Assembly (NCBI GenBank): GCA_945871005.1
Contig: CAMBUJ010000010.1
Location: 1-39,135, forward strand
Length of the DNA: 39,135 nucleotides
Origin: Opitutus sp. GAS368
Lineage (GTDB): Bacteria; Verrucomicrobiota; Verrucomicrobiia; Opitutales; Opitutaceae
Direction of reading: 5' to 3'
In this document: piece by piece, positions 6,220 through 13,331 of the stretch
Layout of the letters: the number at the start of each line of letters is the position of its first letter
How positions within the stretch are numbered: the stretch's first letter is position 1
Notes under the pieces: model-generated
Seen by the model: only the letters and a program-made list of their open reading frames with translations
The model's database searches: none
What the model was told of the DNA's origin: nothing
Position numbers and translations under genes: made by a program

Positions 6220-7557
6220 TTACTTCTTCTTAGGCTTGGCGGTCAAATCCACCGTAGCGGCGCGCTTGGCGACGTAGCTTGCGGCGGTGGTGGCGATGGT
6301 GGAGTGGCCTAGGTGCTGGCGTGCTGCCTCCAGGCCGAACGATGCGTAAATGAAGGAGCCGGACAGCTTGCGCAGGGCATGAAGGGGAGTGAGGTCTAAA
6401 AGCCCCTGTGCCTTCAGCCAGGCGGACAGCGTGGGCCATGCCTCGGCGCGGTACTCGTAGCCCTTGGAGACGGGCTTGGGCGGTGTGCCGGTCAGGACAT
6501 AGACCGCTTTCGGATTGGCCTTCCTGCGGGCTTTAAGGCGCTCCACCACGTCGGCAGGTAGCGGCACGGTGCGGTGAGATTCCCGGGACTTCGGGCGAAA
6601 GGTCGGGGTCACGTCGATTCGCACGGTCCCCACCTTCAGATCAACGTGTGCCCAGGGCAGCGAGTCGGCCTCACCCCGGCGCAGGCCAGCGCAGAGCAGC
6701 AGGTCGAAGGCGGTTCGAGTATCGGGATCGAGGTCGGAGGCGGCGGCGTAGAGCTTGCGCGGATCGAGGTCACACTCGAAGCGGCGGGTGGTAGCGGCGG
6801 CGGTGATTCCCTTGAACGGCAGCTCGGCGGGGAGGATGATCGTTTTACCGACCTGTTCGACGATCTCAGCCGAGAACAGGCTGCGGGCGTCCCGCAGATG
6901 AGATGCCAGGGTGTGGGCGCGGCGGTCCTTGGCAGTCTCGCCACCCGATGCCAGGGCGGCGTCGAGCTGGATCTTCTGCCAGGCCTTGACGGCCATGGGC
7001 GTGACCCTATCGAGCCGGACGGCCTCAATCTTCGCGTGCCAGGCTGCGCGGTCAGGGTGACTCTCTGAATCCTTCACGATACCAAGGACACCGGCCACCA
7101 CGCGGCGCAAAGATGCTTCATATTCGGCGAGGGTGGTAGAGCGTACTGTGGAGATGGCTTTTGCGGCTTCCAGATACTCGGCGACGGTGCAGACACGATC
7201 GGGGCGTTTATCGGGCCGCAAATCGGCAAGGACGGCGGCTAGGCCCTGCACCTGCACCCGCTGCCAGAGGTCGCGGGCCTTCGACGCGGCCAATCCACGG
7301 TTGGCCGTATCGAGGCAAAACCACGCATCCCGACCACCTTCTTTTAACCGCAGGTAAAGCTCGGGCGTCTCGGTGCCGTCCTTGAGGGTGCGGGGCCGAA
7401 CGCGGTCTTTCCAGTAGGCCACCTCGGACTTGGCTGCCCGCGTTTTTTTGGGGCCAGCGAGGGCAGCGGGAAAAGGGGACACCTCGGCCAGGTGTCCCCT
7501 TAGTGTCCCCTTTTTTTCATTCTCAAGGCTGTTTTGGGCTTCGCTTGTGTTCTTCAT
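6220..7557 (-). CDS. int: Tyrosine recombinase / integrase
   Basis: 445 residues from ATG 7557; a TTG 51 bases upstream is in frame but less likely. The protein cuts and rejoins DNA at the tRNA attachment site to insert or excise the element. The N-terminal part (about 45-110) is an arm-binding-like region, followed by a SAM-like core-binding domain (about 115-230) and the catalytic domain with Arg293 (CAGLRRGE), His393 and Arg396 (HALRK), His418 (LGHST) and nucleophile Tyr428 (SYVAKR). The full R-H-R-H-Y set is present, so it should be active. It points inward from the right attachment site, with its own terminator at 6148-6178. Codons 16-29 overlap three copies of the TGTCCCC site, an arrangement that could link integrase synthesis to occupancy of those sites. 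Confidence 0.92.
   Translation of the reverse strand: MKNTSEAQNSLENEKKGTLRGHLAEVSPFPAALAGPKKTRAAKSEVAYWKDRVRPRTLKDGTETPELYLRLKEGGRDAWFCLDTANRGLAASKARDLWQRVQVQGLAAVLADLRPDKRPDRVCTVAEYLEAAKAISTVRSTTLAEYEASLRRVVAGVLGIVKDSESHPDRAAWHAKIEAVRLDRVTPMAVKAWQKIQLDAALASGGETAKDRRAHTLASHLRDARSLFSAEIVEQVGKTIILPAELPFKGITAAATTRRFECDLDPRKLYAAASDLDPDTRTAFDLLLCAGLRRGEADSLPWAHVDLKVGTVRIDVTPTFRPKSRESHRTVPLPADVVERLKARRKANPKAVYVLTGTPPKPVSKGYEYRAEAWPTLSAWLKAQGLLDLTPLHALRKLSGSFIYASFGLEAARQHLGHSTIATTAASYVAKRAATVDLTAKPKKK
7473..7512. promoter_or_regulatory. TGTCCCC site cluster, right end of element
   Basis: AAGGGGACACCT (7473-7484) faces AGGTGTCCCCTT (7490-7501) across five bases, a perfect 12-bp inverted repeat, followed directly by AGTGTCCCCTT (7502-7512). 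The last two form a tandem 11-mer pair like that at 109-130. The cluster lies inside the 5' end of the integrase gene. Confidence 0.5.
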
Positions 7558-7640
7558 GGTGTGCCGTAAATCGCTTGTAAGCAGTAGAAAGGCAGGGTGC
7601 TTACGCAATACAAGCGAACTTGTGGTAAATTCGCAAGAAA

Positions 7641-7698
7641 GGACTTAAAATCCCTTGTTCGAAAGGACGTGCGGGTTCGAGTCCCGCCCCGGGCACCA
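7641..7698 (+). other. Right attachment site: displaced tRNA-Leu 3' fragment
   Basis: The fragment carries a CTTAAAA anticodon loop (UAA), an anticodon 3' strand, variable arm GTTC-GAAA-GGAC (7657-7668), T arm (GCGGG/CCCGC at 7671-7675 and 7683-7687), acceptor strand CCCGGGC and CCA (7696-7698). The D arm and 5' acceptor strand are missing, so it is not a working tRNA. It differs from the copy at 1-46 by paired, fold-preserving changes. Integration therefore took place in or near the anticodon arm. Confidence 0.85.
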
Positions 7699-8053
7699 GG
7701 CAGAAAGCGGTAGGAATGCACCGAGCCCAAGGGTGTTGCCGCAATCGACCGGACCGCGCCGCCCCAAAGTCCCCCCCCGGTGTTAAAAAACATCCCGCGG
7801 GTTGGCACGCCGGCTGCATTATTGACTGCGTTCAGCCCAACACCGCTGCCCGCCATGCAACCCACCACCCGCCCTCGCCGATCCGCCCGTCTCCTTGCCA
7901 AGAGCCAAACGACCGGTGGGCAACAACCCCATACTAACTCGAAAGACATCCGCTAAAATCAAAGGCGAATGACCCGATCCTAACGAGCTCCCTGCTCCGC
8001 CGCTCGGTCACCCAACCCAACCACACCTCCTCATTCTTTTCCACCGCTTCTGT
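7699..8053. other. Intergenic, no gene seen
   Basis: 355 bases between the attachment site and the Hsp20 gene. I see no convincing gene or RNA; possible frames here lack recognisable protein sequence. The chaperone promoter presumably lies in the last 100 bases, but no clear -35/-10 pair is visible. Confidence 0.6.
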
Positions 8054-8458
8054 ATGAACACGCTCACTCCTCTGCTCAGCACCGTTAGTCGCCGCACCAC
8101 CACCGCCCCGGTTCCCACCGTGACGGTGCGCAAGCCGCACTACGACTGCCAAGAGCAGGAGTCCGCCTGCGAAATCATCGTCTATGTGCCGGGCGTGGAG
8201 TCGGCGGGCGTTGAAATCACCTCCAACGGCACCGACCTGCTGATCAACGCCCGCAAGCACCACTACGTGAGGGTTAATTTTGGGGCCCTTAATCTCGAGG
8301 GTGTCCAGCATGACTACCAGCTGAGCCTGCGCCTCGGCCGGAGCCTCGATTACGCCGCCCTGCAGGCCGAATTCCATCAGGGCGTGTTGACCCTGAGAAT
8401 CCCCAAGAAACAGCCCCCCAATGTGGTGGCCCTGCCCAGTTTTTCCCGGGCCGCCTGA
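8054..8458 (+). CDS. Hsp20 / alpha-crystallin family small heat-shock protein
   Basis: 134 residues. An ATP-independent cytoplasmic chaperone that holds unfolding proteins. The alpha-crystallin domain spans about 35-125: CEIIVYVPGVESAGVEITSNGTDLLINARK, YQLSLRLGRSLDYAALQAEFHQGVLTLRIPKK. The final GVLTLRIPKK is the family's GVLxLxIPK signature; the C-terminal IxI motif is not evident (the tail reads PPNVVALPSF). The N-terminal arm is short (about 30 residues). Single-gene unit with a strong terminator at 8521-8551. It is the first host gene after the element. Confidence 0.85.
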   Translation: MNTLTPLLSTVSRRTTTAPVPTVTVRKPHYDCQEQESACEIIVYVPGVESAGVEITSNGTDLLINARKHHYVRVNFGALNLEGVQHDYQLSLRLGRSLDYAALQAEFHQGVLTLRIPKKQPPNVVALPSFSRAA

Positions 8459-8520
8459 GCCGCTCCCGCCTTGGGGTTGCACCCCCACCCGTGACGCCGT
8501 GGGTTGATCACCCCGCGCCT

Positions 8521-8551
8521 GCCCGTCCGCCCCAGCGGACGGGCTTTTTTT
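8521..8551 (+). terminator. Rho-independent terminator of the Hsp20 gene
   Basis: Perfect 10-bp arms GCCCGTCCGC (8521-8530) and GCGGACGGGC (8535-8544) with loop CCCA, followed by seven T. Confidence 0.9.
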
Positions 8552-8636
8552 GGTTTTTTTGAGCGCAGCGACATTTTTCACTCAATTTTTCCGCCGACCG
8601 GGCCGATAGAGGGAGGTATTCCCCCCTACCCTGACC

Positions 8637-8840
8637 ATGATTTTGCACGGACACACGCCCCCCGCTCGCCCCGCCGTTTCGATTGAAGCCTCCGTTCCCT
8701 TTGACGTGCTTTGGGGCAAACCCCTGTTTCGCGCCCCCAACCTGCCCGCGCCAGTCAGCGGGGCGGCCGTAATTCCCTTCACCGCGCACCGCGTCACCGA
8801 ACCGCGCCGCATCCAAAACACTCCCCGGCGCTCCGCCTAG
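8637..8840 (+). CDS. Possible small protein, unknown
   Basis: 67 codons (MILHGHTPPARPAVSIEASVPF...), Pro- and Ala-rich, no recognisable family. A purine-rich GAGGGAGG lies about 20 bases before the ATG, too far for a normal ribosome site. It stands alone between a terminator and a gene-free stretch, so it may be a chance frame. Confidence 0.25.
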   Translation: MILHGHTPPARPAVSIEASVPFDVLWGKPLFRAPNLPAPVSGAAVIPFTAHRVTEPRRIQNTPRRSA

Positions 8841-9544
8841 TAGGTAGCCACCTGGATTTTCGCCGATCGAAATCGATTGTCTCGCGAAGAAGGGGGGTGG
8901 GCTCGAAGGAATAGGCCCGCACCGCTTTGCTTTGGTGCGTCTTCCAGCTTCGCGCCCGTCGACGAGCCCCCTTGGTAAGCTCGCAGTCAATACGTTGCGG
9001 CAGGAATAACGCGAAGGATGAACCTGAGTGAAAGTTGAGCGGAATTCAGGGCGCCTGTGGAGCAGAGAACCGGCAACGACGAACTCCGAGGGGCAAAATG
9101 GTGCGCGAATGGTTCGAATCCAGGCGCCTAAATGATGCCAGACCAAAACAGGTGGGGAAGCGGCGAGGCACTGAAGCAGGCCTTGATGGACCAGTCCGAC
9201 CTAGATGTGCCGGTTGATGGGCGCCGAGCTTGTGGCCGGACGGAGGCGCGACACCAAAGAGATTGGCGGTGGAGAAACGGGGATCCTAATGCACCGGTCT
9301 TCATCAGTGGTTAACCCATGCCGCCGCACCGGATCGCCACGGAATACCCTCCCTGATGAGACCCCATAATCACCGATTAAAACCCGCGCCCGAATTGCCT
9401 GGTTGGCGGGACGACTGTGTCGGGGCCCGCCTGGATGCCACACCCGGAGACCACCCACCGGTCAAATCCGTCAGCGGAGTTGACGCATCCGGCGGAGGTG
9501 ACACTTTCCCCCCGACCCGTCACTTTTAACCCAACTCAACACCC
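8841..9544. other. Gene-free stretch; possible group II intron or structured RNA remnant
   Basis: About 700 bases without a credible protein. The part at about 9010-9290 contains phrases such as GAAGGATGAACCTGAGTGAA, CCTGTGGAGCAGAGAACC, GAACTCCGAGG and a segment with CCAGACCAAAACAGGTGGGG, which remind me of the domain I region of bacterial group II introns. I find no domain V hairpin and no maturase or reverse transcriptase frame, so if this is an intron it is a 5' fragment. The recognition is from memory of the family and is uncertain. The last 100 bases should hold the sodA promoter; a weak TTGACG is present near 9479. Confidence 0.3.
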
Positions 9545-10177
<633 letters not shown>

Positions 10178-10214
10178 TTCCGTCCGCGCGTTTTTCCCCC
10201 GAAAAATCCGCCCA

Positions 10215-10254
10215 CAAAAAAGCCGTCCCGCACTGAGCGGGACGGCTTTTTTTG
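10215..10254. terminator. Bidirectional rho-independent terminator
   Basis: Arms AGCCGTCCCGC (10221-10231) and GCGGGACGGCT (10237-10247), preceded by an A run and followed by a T run. It serves sodA and the convergent TolB-like gene. Confidence 0.9.
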
Positions 10255-10279
10255 TGTATCCGTTGGCCGGATCCGCTCC

Positions 10280-11476
10280 TCAGCGCAACCAGGCACTCGC
10301 CTGGGAGGTCTGCTTGAGCTGGGCGGAACTCAACCGGGTGGTCTTGCCAGTCTCGGTGTCGAGCAGGCAGATGGTGCGTTTATTGGCGCTGCGCTCGGTG
10401 TAGATCAAGTGGCGACCGTCGGCCAACCAGGAGGGCTCCACCGCGTCGACGGGGGCCTTCGACACCTGCTTAGCCGGGGTCCGCTTAGCCATGTCGTAAA
10501 CGGCGATCTGGTAGCTGCTGCCGATACGCGTGGTGAAGGCGATCTTGTTGGGGTCGCCCGCGCTCCAGTCCGGCTCGGCGCAATAACCGCTGATGCTGGT
10601 GGGCACCCGCGACATGGTGCCGCCGCCCGCGGGCATGGTGTAAAGCTGCGGACCACCGGCGGCGTCGGAAGTGAAGATCAGCCGCGAGCTGTCCGGCGAC
10701 CAAGCCGGCGAAGCCTCGACGGAGGGCGTACGAGTGCGGCGGGCCACCCCGCGGCCCTGGGCGTTACTCACATAGATCTCGGGGTTGCCCTCGCCGGAGA
10801 GCACCAGCGCGACCTGCGAGCCGTTGGGGCTGAAGCGGGCGCCGCTGTTGGTGCCCTTGAAGCTCACGAAGGTCGTGCGCTGCAGGCTATTGAGGTCGAG
10901 CATGAAGATGTCGGGAAAGCCCGACTTGTAGAAGCTGGTGTAGAGGATCTTGCCGCCATCCGGCGACCAGCGGGGGGTGATCGCCTGGGCGTTATCCTTG
11001 GTGATCTGGCGCACCTCGCCGAAAAACAAGTCACCGGTGAACACCTCGGATTTGCCCGAGTACTCGCTGATGAAGGCGAGGCGGGAGGCGAAGAAGCCCT
11101 TCAGGCCAGTGACCGCGGTGACGGCTGCATCGGCTGCGCGGAAAAAGGCGTTGCGCGCGCTCGTGCCCTGGGCGACCTGGTTAAGAACCACCGCACCACC
11201 CTTGGTCACGGTGACCTGAACCTGGTTGGCCGCAACCGGAGCGAACTTGACGTCAAAGCTGCCGCTGGTGGGGACCAAGCGGATACGGCCATGGGCCTTG
11301 AAGGCGAGATTCGCCAGTTGGGTCAGCTCGGGGGTGGCCCCGGAGACGCTCACGGCGATGGTTTTCAGATCGGCGGAAATGACGACATCGCCGAGATTGC
11401 GGCTGGGGGTTTGGGCAAAAACCGAAACCGGCGCGAGAATCGCCAAGGCGACGAGAGTTCGAAGCAGAGATTTCAT
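10280..11476 (-). CDS. TolB-like beta-propeller protein, periplasmic
   Basis: 398 residues. N-terminal Sec signal peptide (MKSLLRTLVALAILAPVSVFAQ, cleavage near 21). Residues about 25-140 resemble the TolB N-terminal domain; from about 150 on come PD40-type propeller blades, recognised by repeats of the form 'PRWSPDGGKILYTS', 'ARFSPNGSQVALVL', 'PAWSPDSSRLIFTS', 'PDWSAGDPNKIAFTT', 'PSWLADGRHLIYTE'. TolB works with Pal and the Tol motor in outer-membrane maintenance. No tolA, tolQ or pal gene is next to it, so the Tol role is a family inference. It is divergent from the Mrp gene with a 119-bp gap. Confidence 0.8.
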   Translation of the reverse strand: MKSLLRTLVALAILAPVSVFAQTPSRNLGDVVISADLKTIAVSVSGATPELTQLANLAFKAHGRIRLVPTSGSFDVKFAPVAANQVQVTVTKGGAVVLNQVAQGTSARNAFFRAADAAVTAVTGLKGFFASRLAFISEYSGKSEVFTGDLFFGEVRQITKDNAQAITPRWSPDGGKILYTSFYKSGFPDIFMLDLNSLQRTTFVSFKGTNSGARFSPNGSQVALVLSGEGNPEIYVSNAQGRGVARRTRTPSVEASPAWSPDSSRLIFTSDAAGGPQLYTMPAGGGTMSRVPTSISGYCAEPDWSAGDPNKIAFTTRIGSSYQIAVYDMAKRTPAKQVSKAPVDAVEPSWLADGRHLIYTERSANKRTICLLDTETGKTTRLSSAQLKQTSQASAWLR

Positions 11477-11595
11477 GACAGAAAAGGGAGACGTAATGTT
11501 ACGAGACGACAGGGCATTTCTATTTACAGCCCCGCCCGCTATAACAACGTAAAACCCTCCACGTTCCCATTTTTCCCGCTTTACCTATTTCTACT

Positions 11596-12678
11596 GTGAC
11601 TCCCGACGACATCAAAGAAGCCCTTAAGCAAGTGAAGTATCCCGGCTTTAGCCGTGACATCGTCTCCTTCGGACTGGTGCGCTCGGCCGCAATGGTCGGC
11701 GACACCATCAAGGTTTCGCTCTCCCTGACGACCTCCGATCACAAAATCCCCCTGCACCTCAAGCAGGAGGTGGACAAATGCCTGCGCGCCCTGCCCGGGG
11801 TGGCCGCCACGGTGATCGACATCGCCGTCGCTCCCGCGCGCACGCCGGCTGCTGGCGGGGGTAACCTCGGCGGCAACGCCGCGGCACCCAAGACGATCAA
11901 ATACGCCGTCGCCATCGCCTCGGGCAAAGGCGGGGTCGGCAAGAGCACCTTTGCGGTTAACCTCGCCTGCGCTCTCGCCCAGTTGCTCACCGCCCAGGGT
12001 CGCCCGGGCCGCGTCGGCCTGATGGACTGCGACATTTACGGACCCTCGGTGCCGCTGATGATGGGCATCGACGGTCCCCCCCAAGTCGAAGGCGACAACC
12101 TGCTGCCGCTGGAAAACCACGGGGTGAAAGTCATGAGCATGGGCTTCCTCGTCGACGACAACACCCCTGTGGTCTGGCGCGGACCGATGATCATGAAGAC
12201 GATCCAGCAATTCGTGCAAAACGTGAAATGGGGCGAGTTGGACATCCTCTTGGTCGATCTTCCCCCAGGCACCGGTGACGCCCAGCTCTCGTTGGTGCAA
12301 ACCCTGCCGCTCGACGGGGCCGTGCTCGTGACCACCCCGCAACCTGCCGCCACCAACGTGGCCCGCAAGGGCGGCCTGATGTTCCAAAAGGTTAACGTGC
12401 CCCTGCTCGGCGTCGCCGAAAACATGAGCTACTTCCTCGATCCCGCCGGCCTCAAACACCAGCTGTTTGGCGAAGGTGGCGGCCAGAAAACCGCCGATTC
12501 CCTCGGCACCGTGCTGCTCGGCCAGGTCCCCCTTGCCCCTGAAATCCGCGTCGGCGGCGATGCCGGTAAACCGATCGTAATCACCGCTCCCGACAGCCCG
12601 GCCGCCGGCATTTTCCGCGATATCGGCGACCAAATCCTCCTTCAGCTTTCCCGCAAGCCACTGACGACCAACGCCTGA
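11596..12678 (+). CDS. Mrp/ApbC/Nbp35-family P-loop ATPase
   Basis: 360 residues from a GTG start. Members are thought to carry or transfer iron-sulfur clusters. Residues 1-80 are the MIP18/DUF59-type domain (MTPDDIKEALKQVKYPGFSRDIV). The ATPase follows with the deviant Walker A GKGGVGKST at 110-118, a LMDCDIYGPSVPLMMG segment and DLPPGTGDAQL. Typical members have a CxxC pair after ENMSYF that holds a bridging cluster; here that place reads YFLDPAG (279-285), with Asp282 and Gly285 instead of Cys. The ATPase should be intact, but cluster binding by the usual ligands is not possible. No other Fe-S assembly genes lie nearby. Confidence 0.88.
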   Translation: MTPDDIKEALKQVKYPGFSRDIVSFGLVRSAAMVGDTIKVSLSLTTSDHKIPLHLKQEVDKCLRALPGVAATVIDIAVAPARTPAAGGGNLGGNAAAPKTIKYAVAIASGKGGVGKSTFAVNLACALAQLLTAQGRPGRVGLMDCDIYGPSVPLMMGIDGPPQVEGDNLLPLENHGVKVMSMGFLVDDNTPVVWRGPMIMKTIQQFVQNVKWGELDILLVDLPPGTGDAQLSLVQTLPLDGAVLVTTPQPAATNVARKGGLMFQKVNVPLLGVAENMSYFLDPAGLKHQLFGEGGGQKTADSLGTVLLGQVPLAPEIRVGGDAGKPIVITAPDSPAAGIFRDIGDQILLQLSRKPLTTNA

Positions 12679-12721
12679 GATTGTAAAAAAACTGCGAAAC
12701 TCACGCAGGGAATTCGCTCAA

Positions 12722-12749
12722 TTGACAGCCCTGCGCGAGCGGCTAGCTT
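12722..12749 (+). promoter_or_regulatory. Candidate sigma-70-type promoter
   Basis: TTGACA (12722-12727), 16-base spacer, TAGCTT (12744-12749). The -35 is consensus; the -10 is fair. It precedes a short frame at 12759 and the conserved small protein at 12904. Confidence 0.45.
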
Positions 12750-12758
12750 GGACCACGC

Positions 12759-12881
12759 ATGCCGCTTTTAACGACCGAGGTTCGGCGCTCAGGGTTAAAA
12801 TCCGCAGCAAACAAGCTTTCACACCATTTTATGCTTAAGAGACTTCAATCCGAGCCGATTTTAAGAGGCAGTGCTAGCTAG
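12759..12881 (+). CDS. Possible 40-residue leader ORF
   Basis: An ATG ten bases after the candidate -10 opens a 40-codon frame (MPLLTTEVRRSGLKSAANKL...), ending in TAG 22 bases before the start of the next gene. It is basic and has no recognisable family. The start would be close to the transcript 5' end, allowing leaderless or near-leaderless translation. It may be a chance frame. Confidence 0.2.
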   Translation: MPLLTTEVRRSGLKSAANKLSHHFMLKRLQSEPILRGSAS

Positions 12882-12903
12882 TCGGCCGATTGCACCCACC
12901 GCC

Positions 12904-13212
12904 ATGGTCGCCATGAATCCCTCCCCTTCCAAACCATCCGACTCCTCCTCGCGTGAGTTCGTGAAGCAATCGAGCCTGTATCAGGAATTTCTAGCTGAGC
13001 GGGAAGAGGTGCTACGGCATAAATGGCTGGAGTCCGAACGTCTTGGTCACGACATCGGCTTTGAGCGCGCCCTGCTTGATTGGATCCGCAAGCACCGCGA
13101 GAGCTGGCGGGTTGCCCGTCGTTCCCATGCTCCCAGCGGTCAAGGCGGCGTCGCCTCGATCCAATACGCCTCCTCCTCGTCTTCGTTCAAAATCGCCAGC
13201 TCGGCCAAGTAG
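12904..13212 (+). CDS. Conserved small hypothetical protein
   Basis: 102 residues from ATG 12904 (another ATG lies three codons later). The core LYQEFLAEREEVLRHKWLESERLGHDIGFERALLDWIRKHRESWR is highly charged, helical and looks conserved: I remember similar 'HKW-ESE-G-DIGFE-AL-DW-HR' sequences in other bacteria without a known function. Flanks are Ser-rich and disordered. No membrane segment. It lies between the Mrp gene and the histidine kinase but the gaps of over 100 bases do not show an operon. Confidence 0.65.
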   Translation: MVAMNPSPSKPSDSSSREFVKQSSLYQEFLAEREEVLRHKWLESERLGHDIGFERALLDWIRKHRESWRVARRSHAPSGQGGVASIQYASSSSSFKIASSAK

Positions 13213-13331
13213 CCTGGGGCGTGCGGGCCGGATCCGTTCCGCCGAGAGGCTTCAGTGTCGGCCGGTGCGATCGGCCAAACAGGTGGCGCAGTGCTCGGGC
13301 TAACCGCCCCCGTTGTTGCAGCTAGCAAAGA

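Larger units (their letters stand above)
1..7698. mobile_element. Integrative element in a tRNA-Leu gene (phage-satellite-like or integrative plasmid)
   Basis: The block is bounded by two copies of a class II tRNA 3' end (1-46 and 7641-7698), with a tyrosine integrase transcribed inward next to the right copy. Cargo from right to left: integrase, divergent RHH-like gene, HTH protein, four small ORFs, RepA-like helicase, two small DNA-binding-type ORFs, two unknown proteins, a lipoprotein and a ParB-like remnant. Nearly all genes are on the minus strand and many overlap by ATGA. I see no terminase, portal, capsid, relaxase or type IV secretion gene. Integrase plus replication helicase plus regulators without structural genes is the pattern of phage satellites and integrative plasmids; the exact class is inference. 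The left boundary could start before the window, because the tRNA is cut by the window edge. Confidence 0.85.

Noticed and set aside
7934-8581. Minus-strand 215-codon frame opposite the Hsp20 gene
   Set aside because: Antisense of a clear alpha-crystallin domain; Gly/Gln/Arg-rich shadow.
10409-11599. 396-codon plus-strand frame opposite the TolB-like gene
   Set aside because: Antisense frame; the propeller repeats on the minus strand are convincing.
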